Of a stretch of DNA of 15,512 nt, positions 1-8,955 are shown in pieces. Origin of the DNA: JAWLGW01 sp964569055 (GTDB lineage Bacteria; Planctomycetota; J058); NCBI GenBank assembly GCA_964569055.1, contig CAZMSZ010000163.1, forward strand, positions 1 to 15,512. Reading direction: 5' to 3'. The stretch's first letter is position 1, and the number at the start of each line of letters is the position of its first letter. The position numbers and the translations under genes are program-made. The notes under the pieces were generated by a model. It had not been told where the DNA came from. It saw only the letters and a program-made list of their open reading frames with translations, and searched no databases.

Positions 1-22
1 GGGCCCGGCGATCGCCGGGCCC
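1..22. terminator. perfect 22-base palindrome, possible hairpin terminator
   Basis: The first 22 bases equal their own reverse complement: 11-base arms GGGCCCGGCGA and TCGCCGGGCCC with no spacer. On the minus strand it lies 28 bases past the stop of the gene ending at 50, where a terminator hairpin would be expected. Any T-run on that strand would lie outside the window, so intrinsic termination cannot be confirmed. A protein-binding site or a bidirectional terminator shared with a gene further left is also possible. Confidence 0.4.
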
Positions 23-29
23 GCGCTCT

Positions 30-49
30 GGGGTTGGGGTGGGGGTGGG
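30..49 (+). other. G-quadruplex motif
   Basis: Four G-runs (30-33, 36-39, 41-45, 47-49) are separated by loops of only 2, 1 and 1 bases, which fits the classical intramolecular G-quadruplex pattern with very short loops. It begins immediately past the stop codon of the minus-strand gene at 50-1765. The G-rich strand is the template strand for that gene, so a folded structure could slow RNA polymerase just before the palindrome at 1-22. The motif is visible directly; folding and function are inferred. Confidence 0.5.
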
Positions 50-1765
50 TTAGAGCGAGGTCGGATCGACCTTGCCGCGGATCGAGAGCGCGGTGATCTG
101 GAGCCGGACGTCGGCCCCGAGGATCCCGAACCGGCCGGTGAGCTTCTTCTCCCCGACCTCCTTCTCGGCGGTCACGCGCCCGTTGCAGCTGATCGTGACC
201 TTGCCGTCCTTGGCCTGGATCTTGATCTTGACCAGGCGCTCCTCGCGGAACACGCCGCGGTCGAGCCGGCCGGTGATCGGCCGGACCCGGCCGCTCTTGC
301 TCACCTTGACCAGGGCCTGCCCGAAGCTGGCGCCGAGGTCGTCGCCGAACAGGACCACCATGGTGGTCCGGCCGCTCGAGTAGTTGAACCAGGCCTCGAG
401 CTCGATCGTGTACTCCTCGCACAGCGTGAGCGCGTGGAGCGTCTTGGCCATGCTCTGCGAGCCCACGCCCATCTCGAGCCCGGTCCGGCTGACCGCGTGG
501 AACCCGTCCATGTGGCCCGCCTGGAACTTGTCGAACCCGCGCGCCTCGAAGTCCTCGGCCACCAGGGCATCGACCATGGAGTACTGGATCTCGATCGTGC
601 CGTTCTTGCGGAACGTGAAGGGCACGGCCAGCGTGTCGGAGAGCGCGAGCGCCAGCGGCGAGGTCTTGTCGATCTCACGGCCCGGATCCATGTCCACCAG
701 GACCTCGGGGTCCTCGCTCACCGGTCCGTCGCTCTCCTCCTCGGGCTCCTCCTCGGGCCGCTCGGCAGGGGTCGGCGCGACCGGACCCGCCAGCTGCGGC
801 TCCTCCGGCTCCTCGGCAGCGGGCTCCTCGGGGGCGGGCTCCTCGGGAACGGCGGGCTCCTCGGGCGCCTCGACCGGCTCCTCCGCCGAGGCAGCCGGCG
901 CAGGCGCTGCCGGGGCGGGCGCCGGCGGCGGCGCGCTCGCGACCTCGGGAGCCGCGGGGGCGGCGCCGGGCTTCACGCCCTCGAGCTCGATCGCCAGCGC
1001 CAGCACGTCCCCCTGCACCGACTCGGGCAGCCGACTGCGCAGGGTGGCGAGCACGCCCGCCGCCCCCTCCCGATCCCCCGCCTGCGCCAGGCGCAGCACC
1101 CGGGCCCGGCTCTTGGTCACCAGCTCGCGGCAGCGGGCCAGCAGCGCGGAGCGCGCCTCGGAGACCTTGGCGTCGGCGCCGTAGCGGGCGAGGTAGTCGT
1201 CGAGCATCGCGAGCGCCGCCTTCTCCTTGGCGGCCTCCTCCAGGCGACCGGCCGAGCGGAGCGCGAAGCCGCGCGCCTTGGTCCGCTCGGCGTCGTCCAC
1301 GGGGGCCGCGGGCTCGCGCACGCGCGTCACCGCCGGCGTGGGCGCCTCGGTCGGCTCGGGCGTGGCCGCGGGNNNNNNNNNNNNNNNNNNNNNNNNNNNN
1401 NNNNNNNNNNNNNNNNNNNNNNNNNNNNNNNNNNNNNNNNNNNNNNNNNNNNNNNNNNNNNNNNNNNNNNNNCCGCTGGAGACCTTCTTCGCGTCCGACT
1501 TGGAGCGCACGTCGCTGCCGCTGGAGACCTTCTTGGCCGCGTCGCTCCCCGAGCCCTTCTGAAGGTGACGGTCGACTCGCCGCTCCACCCGCAGCCGCGC
1601 GGACCTGCTGACCAGACCCAGCCGCTCGGCCAGGGCCGACGCCGGCGTCCCGTCGCGCTTGGCCTGGGCCAGGACGCGCTTCGCCTCGGTGCGCGGCAGG
1701 GCCTCGCGCGCCATGGCGAGCTTCACGAACAACAGATCACGCTCGGGGAGGGTCGACGTCGCCAT
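50..1765 (-). CDS. protein with helical core, acidic Pro-rich linker and beta-sandwich-like C-terminus; interrupted by assembly gap
   Basis: I chose the ATG at 1765 (MATSTLPERD) because GGAG sits 7 bases upstream; the frame is open 17 codons further but lacks such a site. About 571 aa if the gap is taken as 100 bases. Residues 5-63 form a small helical domain resembling the N-terminus of the kinase at 8956. Ser/Lys/Asp-rich repeats (KKVSS units) run into the gap. Residues 159-263 are helical and TPR-like. Residues 264-360 are Pro/Ala/Glu-rich with repeated EEP. Residues 362-571 are predicted mostly beta, ending in an FGILG...LQITALSIRG pattern like the concanavalin-type fold of DUF1080 (3-keto-disaccharide hydrolase-like) and LamG domains. 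I see no signal peptide, transmembrane segment or catalytic motif. A cytoplasmic scaffold or ligand-binding role is only a guess. The last gene of the minus-strand series, 135 bases after priA, so possibly separately transcribed. Confidence 0.75.
   Translation of the reverse strand: MATSTLPERDLLFVKLAMAREALPRTEAKRVLAQAKRDGTPASALAERLGLVSRSARLRVERRVDRHLQKGSGSDAAKKVSSGSDVRSKSDAKKVSSXXXXXXXXXXXXXXXXXXXXXXXXXXXXXXXXXXPAATPEPTEAPTPAVTRVREPAAPVDDAERTKARGFALRSAGRLEEAAKEKAALAMLDDYLARYGADAKVSEARSALLARCRELVTKSRARVLRLAQAGDREGAAGVLATLRSRLPESVQGDVLALAIELEGVKPGAAPAAPEVASAPPPAPAPAAPAPAASAEEPVEAPEEPAVPEEPAPEEPAAEEPEEPQLAGPVAPTPAERPEEEPEEESDGPVSEDPEVLVDMDPGREIDKTSPLALALSDTLAVPFTFRKNGTIEIQYSMVDALVAEDFEARGFDKFQAGHMDGFHAVSRTGLEMGVGSQSMAKTLHALTLCEEYTIELEAWFNYSSGRTTMVVLFGDDLGASFGQALVKVSKSGRVRPITGRLDRGVFREERLVKIKIQAKDGKVTISCNGRVTAEKEVGEKKLTGRFGILGADVRLQITALSIRGKVDPTSL
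730..895 (-). repeat. degenerate coding repeat for the acidic EEP linker
   Basis: On the plus strand the core GGCTCCTCGG and close variants recur every 12-18 bases. In the gene at 50-1765 they encode repeated Glu-Glu-Pro separated by Ala/Pro/Val. The result is a flexible, strongly acidic linker before the C-terminal domain. Such low-complexity DNA can change in copy number. Confidence 0.6.
1373..1472. other. assembly gap of exactly 100 N
   Basis: Exactly 100 Ns, the conventional placeholder for a scaffold gap of unknown size. It lies inside the gene at 50-1765. The flanking frames join in frame if the true length is 1 more than a multiple of 3, as 100 is. The 17-base block CCGCTGGAGACCTTCTT starts right at the gap edge (1473) and again at 1518, so a collapsed tandem repeat is the likely cause. 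The number of missing residues is unknown. Confidence 0.95.
1473..1534 (-). repeat. 45-base tandem repeat abutting the gap
   Basis: The block CCGCTGGAGACCTTCTT begins at 1473 and at 1518, a period of 45 bases or 15 codons. Read on the minus strand it encodes AAGCTCC-type Lys-Lys-Val-Ser-Ser units separated by Gly/Ser/Asp/Arg. One complete period and the start of another are visible before the Ns. More copies probably lie in the gap. Confidence 0.65.
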
Positions 1766-1861
1766 GTAAGTCTCCGGTGCTTGGGGCGAGGCGCCCTTCC
1801 GCACGGAGCGGGCCAAAGCTCAAGTCGAGCCGCGGAGGCGTTCTCTCCCCTCCGTCCTGTA

Positions 1862-1882
1862 ACCAGCGGTGACACCCCTGGT
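1862..1882. promoter_or_regulatory. operator-like 21-base inverted repeat
   Basis: The half-sites ACCAGcGGTG and CACCcCTGGT flank a single central A at 1872; 9 of 10 pairs match (1867/1877 is the exception). With no room for a loop, it suits a dimeric DNA-binding protein better than a hairpin. It lies in the 135-base spacer between the priA stop (1901) and the start of the gene at 1765, its inner edge 97 bases from that start. An additional 7-base inverted repeat, CCTGTAA at 1856-1862 and TTACAGG at 1901-1907, overlaps the priA stop, so a role in termination after priA is an alternative. Confidence 0.4.
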
Positions 1883-1900
1883 GGCTGCCGCCAACGCCGC

Positions 1901-4132
<2,232 letters not shown>

Positions 4133-4164
4133 CCCGGCAGCCTAGCCGACGGTCCCCGCGCGCC

Positions 4165-4677
4165 TCACGAGGTCCGAGCGCCCGCCTGGCGCAGCTTCTC
4201 GAACAGCGCGGGCGGGTCGTAGAACACCAGCTCGAGCGACTTGGCGAGCCGGATCCGGGCGCCCGGCCGGACGGGCGCGCCCCCCTGCTGGGGGACCGCC
4301 TGGCCGTCGACGAAGGTCCCGTTGCGCGAGTTGGCGTCGCAGATCAGCCAGTCCGCGCCCTGCTGGCGGAAGTAGGCGTGGAACTTCGACACTCGCCCGT
4401 CGGGGATCACGATGTCGTTGTTCGCCGCGCGCCCCACGGTGATCATCATGGCGAACGCGTTCTTGCCGTCGGCGCGCTTCTCGACCGGCGCGAGGTGCTC
4501 CTCGCCGGGGCGCTCCACCCGGTCTAGGGCGTCCTTGTCGAGCTTGACCGTGAGGAAGCTCGCCTCGCGCGTCGGCCGACCGCGGTCGAGGAGCACGTGC
4601 GGCACGCGGACCCGCGCCAGGAACTGCTCGCGCGAGAGGCCTTGGTGCTGCTTGAGGAACTCCCCGAACGGGATCAC
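4165..4677 (-). CDS. FHA-domain protein
   Basis: A 170-aa cytoplasmic protein. FHA domains bind phosphothreonine peptides and usually act downstream of Ser/Thr kinases. The signature residues are present in order: Gly82-Arg83 (VGR), Ser97 and His100 in RVSKFH, and Asn116-Ser117-Arg118-Asn119-Gly120-Thr121. The loop residues that contact phosphate are therefore intact. The first 75 residues are mixed charged sequence with no recognised domain and no signal peptide. The start is a GTG at 4677 with a weak AAGGG 6 bases upstream. The nearest kinase in the window is encoded divergently at 8956; it is a candidate partner, by inference only. The gene is 81 bases after the exported HEAT-like gene and 32 bases before priA. 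Confidence 0.88.
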   Translation of the reverse strand: MIPFGEFLKQHQGLSREQFLARVRVPHVLLDRGRPTREASFLTVKLDKDALDRVERPGEEHLAPVEKRADGKNAFAMMITVGRAANNDIVIPDGRVSKFHAYFRQQGADWLICDANSRNGTFVDGQAVPQQGGAPVRPGARIRLAKSLELVFYDPPALFEKLRQAGARTS

Positions 4678-4717
4678 GCGCCGCCCTTCTCGCCGATCCT
4701 GGTCCAGCTGCGGCCAG

Positions 4718-4743
4718 GCCGGCCGCCGCGAGCAGCGGCCGGC
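4718..4743 (-). terminator. GC-rich hairpin, possible weak terminator
   Basis: A perfect 9-base stem, GCCGGCCGC at 4718-4726 and GCGGCCGGC at 4735-4743, with an 8-base loop. It lies 16 bases past the stop of the gene at 4759-5850 and before the FHA gene start at 4677. No T-run follows on the minus strand, so full termination is unlikely. Partial attenuation, 3'-end protection or chance in GC-rich DNA are all possible. Confidence 0.25.
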
Positions 4744-4758
4744 GGGCCGTGGCGGGCC

Positions 4759-5850
4759 TCAGCCCTGTTCGTCGTCGGGCGACGCCGGCTCACGGCCGGC
4801 GCGGATCTCGTCGAGCGCGGCGGCGATCTCCTTGCGCCGGGCCTCCGCCTTCGTCTGCTCGGCCTTCCACGCCGTCTGCGCGCCCTTCCACCAGGCGACC
4901 CAGGCCCGGTAGGCCTTGGTCTCCGCGGCCGTGCGCAGCGACTCCGTGCTGGTCGGCCACCCCTGCTTCTCCCCCGTGATCGCCTCGAGCGCGGCGTTCG
5001 CATCGCGACGAATGAAGGGGGAGTCGATCTCGCCCTGGTGGTCGAGCAGCTCGATCAGCGCGCCCGGCGCGTCGTAGTGGTACAGGAGCCACTTGCGGCT
5101 GGCCGCGTCCTTGCCGAGCCCCTGCCCCGCCGGCTTGGCGAGCTCGCCCAGGGCCCGGCTCGACATGCGCGCGACCCACTGCCCGCTGCCGCCGAGCGCC
5201 TGCACCAGCCGCGGGATCGCCTTCTCGCCGAACTCCTCGACCACGCGCTCCATGGCGTTCTCGCGCCGGAGGTTGGCGCTCCCCTGCCGCCGTCGCCAGG
5301 CCATGGCCTGGACCCGGTCGTCGAGGGTCTCCTTCTCGGGGCCGCTCAGCGCGACCACGGCTTTCATCTCCTCCTCGCTCGGCGGGAGCTTCTTCAGCTC
5401 CTCGAGCAGGGCGTCGCGGATCGGCGTCAGGCGGGCCTTCTGCTCGTCGGTGACCGACGCGTCCCAGCGCCACTCGCCGCTCTCGGCGCCGGCGGCGGCG
5501 CCGTCCTTGGCAGGCTGCTCGGCGCCGCCGCGCTCGGCGGCCGGGGCCTCCTCGGCGCCCTCGGCCGGCTTCTCGGGCTTCTCCGTCGCGGGCGTGATCC
5601 GGCCGTACTCCTCCTCGCCGAAGTTGTCGTTCTCGGTGAAGGTCGCGACCTCCGACTTCGCGATCGTGATCGTCCCGCCGACGGTCTTGATCCGGATCGA
5701 GTCGTCGCGCTCCTCCACCAGCCGCCCGTGGATCTCGCGGCCGTTCTTGAGCGTGACGGTGTCGGCCCAGGCGGGCGCCGGCCCGCCCCACGCGAGCGCG
5801 CAGGCCGCGACGGCTGCGAGGCTCGAGAGCTTTCCCGAGTTCGAGGTCAT
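4759..5850 (-). CDS. exported protein with small beta domain and HEAT-like helices
   Basis: A 363-aa protein starting at the ATG at 5850, preceded by AAGGA about 7 bases upstream. Residues 1-29 form a signal peptide, with AWA before Asp30 as a signal peptidase I site; VAAC at 14-17 is a possible lipobox instead. Residues 30-72 (DTVTLKNGREIHGRLVEE...) are a compact beta unit often seen at the start of secreted planctomycete proteins. Residues 85-130 are a low-complexity acidic/Ala linker. Residues 195-295 look like HEAT-type helices (AIPRLVQALGG, RRDANAALEAITG), followed by a Trp-rich segment (AWVAWWKGAQ, 316-325) and a charged helix to 350. No catalytic motif is seen. A periplasmic protein-interaction role is inferred. 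It follows the MBL/CNB gene by 74 bases and probably shares its transcript. Confidence 0.85.
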   Translation of the reverse strand: MTSNSGKLSSLAAVAACALAWGGPAPAWADTVTLKNGREIHGRLVEERDDSIRIKTVGGTITIAKSEVATFTENDNFGEEEYGRITPATEKPEKPAEGAEEAPAAERGGAEQPAKDGAAAGAESGEWRWDASVTDEQKARLTPIRDALLEELKKLPPSEEEMKAVVALSGPEKETLDDRVQAMAWRRRQGSANLRRENAMERVVEEFGEKAIPRLVQALGGSGQWVARMSSRALGELAKPAGQGLGKDAASRKWLLYHYDAPGALIELLDHQGEIDSPFIRRDANAALEAITGEKQGWPTSTESLRTAAETKAYRAWVAWWKGAQTAWKAEQTKAEARRKEIAAALDEIRAGREPASPDDEQG

Positions 5851-5924
5851 GGCGATTCCTTCCCCCGTTTCCGCGTGCCGGTCATGGTACCCCTTGCCGG
5901 CGCTCCGAGCAAAGCCGGGATGCG

Positions 5925-8084
5925 TCACTCCACCGCGCGCGTACCGAGGAACGCGAGCCGTACGCCCGGGTTCTCCTCGAACCAGCGCAGCAGGTCGGCG
6001 CGCCGGATCCGGAACACGCGCCCCGCTTCGAGCACCCGCGCGGCGCCCGACGGCTTGCGCCCCTCGACGAGCGCCTCGACCTCGCCGAGGAAGGCGCCCG
6101 GCCCGTAGGGGGCGAGGTCCTCGCCGTAGCCCTCGAGGGCGACCCGCCCCTCGTCCACCACGAAGGCCGCCTCGGCCGGCTCGTCGCCGTGCCACAGCAG
6201 GTCGCCCGCCTTGGTGCGCTGGATCTCGAGGAACGACTGCAGCTGGGTCTTCTGCCCGCTGCTGAGCGGGCCGAGGGCCGAGTTCCGCGCGAACAGCTCC
6301 CAGGAGCGCTCCTCCCGCATCTGCGCCAGCCGGACCAGGCGCAGCGGGATGTCGGTCCCGCGCAGCAGGTACAGGAAGTCGTAGCGCTCGATCTTGACCG
6401 CGCTCAACGTCGTGGCGGCCACGACGTCGGCGTTCCGCGGCTGGCGGAGGATCAGGGCCGTCTCGCCGAAGTAGTCGCCGGCCTGGTAGCGCTTGATCTC
6501 CTCGCCGCCGCGCCGCACCGAGGCGGTGCCCGACACGATCACGTAGAACGCGTCGCCCGGCGTCCCCTCGCGGATGATCGCCTCCCCCTCCTCGACGCGC
6601 ACCACGCGGGCGACCTGCAGGATCTCGCGGGCGCGCGCCAGCGAGAAGCCGCGGAACAGGTCGATCCCGGCGAACACGTCGAGCAGCTCGATCGCCTCGG
6701 CGTGGCGCGGCTTCTCGACCTCGATCCGGATCGTGTGCTCGACCCCCGCCGGCGCGACCTTGAGGCCCTGCCCCTCGGGGAGGTCCTTGGCCGCGATGTG
6801 GAGCAGGTACAGGCGCTCCTTCACCTCGTCGGGCAGCGCGGCGAGCACGCTGGTCGGGGTGTGGAGCGGGGGGACGCCCGCCTCGTGCAGGACCACGGTG
6901 TGGTGCCAGGGGAAGTGGATCAGCTGGTCGGCGCGCTCGCGGGTGAGGTAGCCCTGCTCGACCATGGCCTCGATCCGCGCGGGGTCGTACAGCGAGTCGG
7001 CCGAGAACACCAGGCTCTTCCCGCCGTAGTAGGCCTCGAACCCCACCGTCGGGATCGAGTGGAGCGGGTGGAAGAAGCGCAGCTCGCCCCCGTGGACCGG
7101 GATCGTGGCCCCGATCCGGACGGGGCGGAACACGAAGGTCCGGCGCAGGAAGTCCTCGTCGAGCCCCGACAGCGCGGAGTACTTGCGCAGGAACGAGCCG
7201 AGGATCACGGCGCTGGTGTAGACCACCACGCGCCCCTCCTCGAGGATCTTCTGGAACGTGCCGCTGTCGTGGTCGGCGTGGCAGTGGGTGAGGATGATCC
7301 CGTCGATCAGCTTGGGCGCGATCCCGCTGGCGGTGAGCAGGTCGGTCGAGCCGGTGGGCGGGTCGACGAGCAGGCCGCGGTGGTTGATCCACAGGATGAA
7401 CCCGGTGGTCTTGCCCTTGGGGTCGAAGCCGTGGCTCGAGCCGAGCACCGTCACCCCAAACGCGGGCGGCTCGAAGGTCGGCGCGAGCGCGGGGACCGGC
7501 TCCTTGGGCGGGAGGGCGACCTTGGCGGGGAACCGGGCCACCTCCGCGCCGCCGTCGCGCACCACGTAGCCGCCCTCGAGGCGCTCGATCGTCACCTCGT
7601 CGAGCGCCGCCCGGCCGTCGGCGTCGAAGCGCACGAACTCGACCAGGGTGTCGACCTCCATCCGCTTGCCCGGCTCGAACGGGTTCTGGCGGAACTGGCC
7701 GCACTCGCGGGTGTGGTCGGCGCGAGCCGCGACCGGGACCGAGCGGTCGTAGATCTCGTCGGTCGAGTAGTAGGTCTGGGGGCCGAACAGGGTCTCGCTC
7801 AGCACGCGCCGCAGCCGGCGCTCCGCGTCCTCGTCGACGATCAGGCGCACCTTCTTGCGCAGCACGAAGAAGTTGAAGTAGGCGGGGAACTCCACCTCGC
7901 TGACGTTGATCCCGCGCTGGCGGTCGAACCGCTCCGCGGGCACCACGTAGATCGTGGGGACGGTGCGCCCGGCGGCCATGTGGTCCTTGATCGTCTCGGG
8001 CGGGCAGCCGAACTGGACGGCTCCGGCGGAGGTCTCGACGACCAGGCCCCCGCGGGGCAGCTCGAGGACCGCGCTCTGCGCCAT
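5925..8084 (-). CDS. metallo-beta-lactamase-fold protein with two cyclic-nucleotide-binding domains
   Basis: A 719-aa protein. The start is the ATG at 8084 (MAQSAVLELP), with GGGGGGAG upstream; the frame is open 47 codons further, but that stretch is Arg/Ala-rich non-coding composition. Residues 1-200 match nothing I recognise. Residues 205-435 are an MBL fold: the HxHxDH metal motif is intact at His267, His269, Asp271, His272, and candidate later ligands are His342, Asp363 (FSADS) and His429. This ligand set resembles RNase Z and class II phosphodiesterases. Residues 475-590 are a CNB domain with the phosphate-binding cassette GDYFGETAL...PRNA (Glu541, Arg550). Residues 605-705 are a second CNB-like domain (GAFLGEVEAL) lacking the equivalent Arg. 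No signal peptide or membrane segment. A nucleotide-regulated hydrolase is inferred; substrate and ligand are unknown. Confidence 0.9.
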   Translation of the reverse strand: MAQSAVLELPRGGLVVETSAGAVQFGCPPETIKDHMAAGRTVPTIYVVPAERFDRQRGINVSEVEFPAYFNFFVLRKKVRLIVDEDAERRLRRVLSETLFGPQTYYSTDEIYDRSVPVAARADHTRECGQFRQNPFEPGKRMEVDTLVEFVRFDADGRAALDEVTIERLEGGYVVRDGGAEVARFPAKVALPPKEPVPALAPTFEPPAFGVTVLGSSHGFDPKGKTTGFILWINHRGLLVDPPTGSTDLLTASGIAPKLIDGIILTHCHADHDSGTFQKILEEGRVVVYTSAVILGSFLRKYSALSGLDEDFLRRTFVFRPVRIGATIPVHGGELRFFHPLHSIPTVGFEAYYGGKSLVFSADSLYDPARIEAMVEQGYLTRERADQLIHFPWHHTVVLHEAGVPPLHTPTSVLAALPDEVKERLYLLHIAAKDLPEGQGLKVAPAGVEHTIRIEVEKPRHAEAIELLDVFAGIDLFRGFSLARAREILQVARVVRVEEGEAIIREGTPGDAFYVIVSGTASVRRGGEEIKRYQAGDYFGETALILRQPRNADVVAATTLSAVKIERYDFLYLLRGTDIPLRLVRLAQMREERSWELFARNSALGPLSSGQKTQLQSFLEIQRTKAGDLLWHGDEPAEAAFVVDEGRVALEGYGEDLAPYGPGAFLGEVEALVEGRKPSGAARVLEAGRVFRIRRADLLRWFEENPGVRLAFLGTRAVE

Positions 8085-8223
8085 TGCCGCTCTCCCCCCG
8101 GCCGCGCGCGGCCGCTCGCGAGGCGCGAGTCTACCCGAGTCGCCGCGCCGCACGGCCGGCCGCGCGTGGGACCGCTCCGCGCCGTGGCCGATTAGGATCG
8201 CCGGGCCGAAGGGAGCCCCGCGC
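8085..8223. promoter_or_regulatory. divergent intergenic region with palindromes
   Basis: 139 bases separate the two oppositely transcribed gene series, so promoters for both should lie here. Visible elements are a 16-base perfect palindrome of CGGCCGCG half-sites at 8099-8114; a hairpin CTCGCG-AGG-CGCGAG at 8115-8129; a direct repeat CGAGTC at 8126-8131 and 8136-8141, spaced one helical turn apart; and a -10-like TAGGAT at 8193-8198 without a convincing -35. GAAGGGAG at 8208-8215 is the ribosome-binding site of the gene at 8224. At this GC content the GC palindromes may be chance. Confidence 0.4.
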
Positions 8224-8949
8224 ATGGTGAGCCCGCGCTCGTCCGCGCCGTTGATCGCCTTGGTCTTGCTCGGCTGCGCCGCCCACCCGCTCGGCGAGGA
8301 CTGGGCGCGCCTCGACGCGGCCGCGCGCGAGGAGCGGGCTCTGGAGGTGCTCTCCGCCCTGTTCGCGGGCGGGGTCGACGGGGCGGGCGCGCCGTTCGAG
8401 GACCGCGCCGAGGTGCGCGCCGACCGCGAGGGGGTGAGCTACGTCGTCGACGGCCAGCCCGCGCGCGTGCGCTGGAGCGACGTGGCCGCGGTCGAGGCCA
8501 CCCCGCTCACCACGCTCCCCTCCCGGCCGGAGACGCTGATGGTCTACCTCGAGGGCGACGGCGAGGGCGCGCGCGAGGTGGTCGACCTCGTCCGGCCGCC
8601 GCTGGCGGGGCTGGGGCTCACGCGGCCGTACCTGCAGCTCCGCTCGCGTCCGGCCTGGTCGCGGGGCCGGTTCCTGAAGGCCCTCTCCTACCTGCGCCAG
8701 CGCGCGGCCGCGGCCGAGGTCGCCGCGGTCGCGAGCCAGGCCCCGGCGGCTCGCGAGGCGTCCGCCAGCGCGGAGCCCGAGGCGCCGCTCCCCGCCGAGG
8801 ACTCGGGGGAGGTCGCCGGCCCGCGGGGCGAGGCGGACCTCGACGCGATCGAGGCCAAGCTCCGCCGCCTGCGCGAGTGGCGTGACGCCGGGCTGATCGA
8901 CGAGGCGGAGTACGAGGCCAAGCGGCGCGAGCTGCTCGAGGGGCTCTGA
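8224..8949 (+). CDS. SHOCT-domain lipoprotein
   Basis: A 241-aa protein starting at the ATG at 8224, with GAAGGGAG 8 bases upstream. A short N-terminal hydrophobic stretch ends in LLGC with Cys18 as the lipidation site, so it is probably a lipoprotein outside the cytoplasm. Residues 45-150 hold alternating beta-like segments (VSYVVDGQPARVRWSDV, ETLMVYLEG). Residues 160-205 are an Ala/Glu-rich linker. Residues 209-241 are a SHOCT module (IEAKLRRLREWRDAGLIDEAEYEAKRREL), a short C-terminal helical hairpin thought to mediate oligomerisation. No enzyme motif is visible. The stop lies 6 bases before the kinase start, so the two are almost certainly co-transcribed. It could be an accessory or sensor partner of the kinase's outer region; this is inference. 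Confidence 0.85.
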   Translation: MVSPRSSAPLIALVLLGCAAHPLGEDWARLDAAAREERALEVLSALFAGGVDGAGAPFEDRAEVRADREGVSYVVDGQPARVRWSDVAAVEATPLTTLPSRPETLMVYLEGDGEGAREVVDLVRPPLAGLGLTRPYLQLRSRPAWSRGRFLKALSYLRQRAAAAEVAAVASQAPAAREASASAEPEAPLPAEDSGEVAGPRGEADLDAIEAKLRRLREWRDAGLIDEAEYEAKRRELLEGL

Positions 8950-8955
8950 CGCGCG

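Noticed and set aside
5851..5924. Terminator or separate promoter between the MBL/CNB gene and the exported HEAT-like gene
   Set aside because: Only a weak 5-base CCGGC/GCCGG pair with a 12-base loop and no T-run is present. It is not distinguishable from chance in GC-rich DNA.
4759..7704. A single 981-codon minus-strand frame including the exported HEAT-like protein
   Set aside because: Everything before the ATG at 5850 is out-of-frame sequence from the MBL/CNB gene. The signal peptide and ribosome-binding site at 5850 define the real start.
5925..8084. Calling the MBL protein a beta-lactamase or antibiotic-resistance enzyme
   Set aside because: The ligand pattern and the fusion to cyclic-nucleotide-binding domains do not fit class B beta-lactamases. 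There is also no signal peptide.
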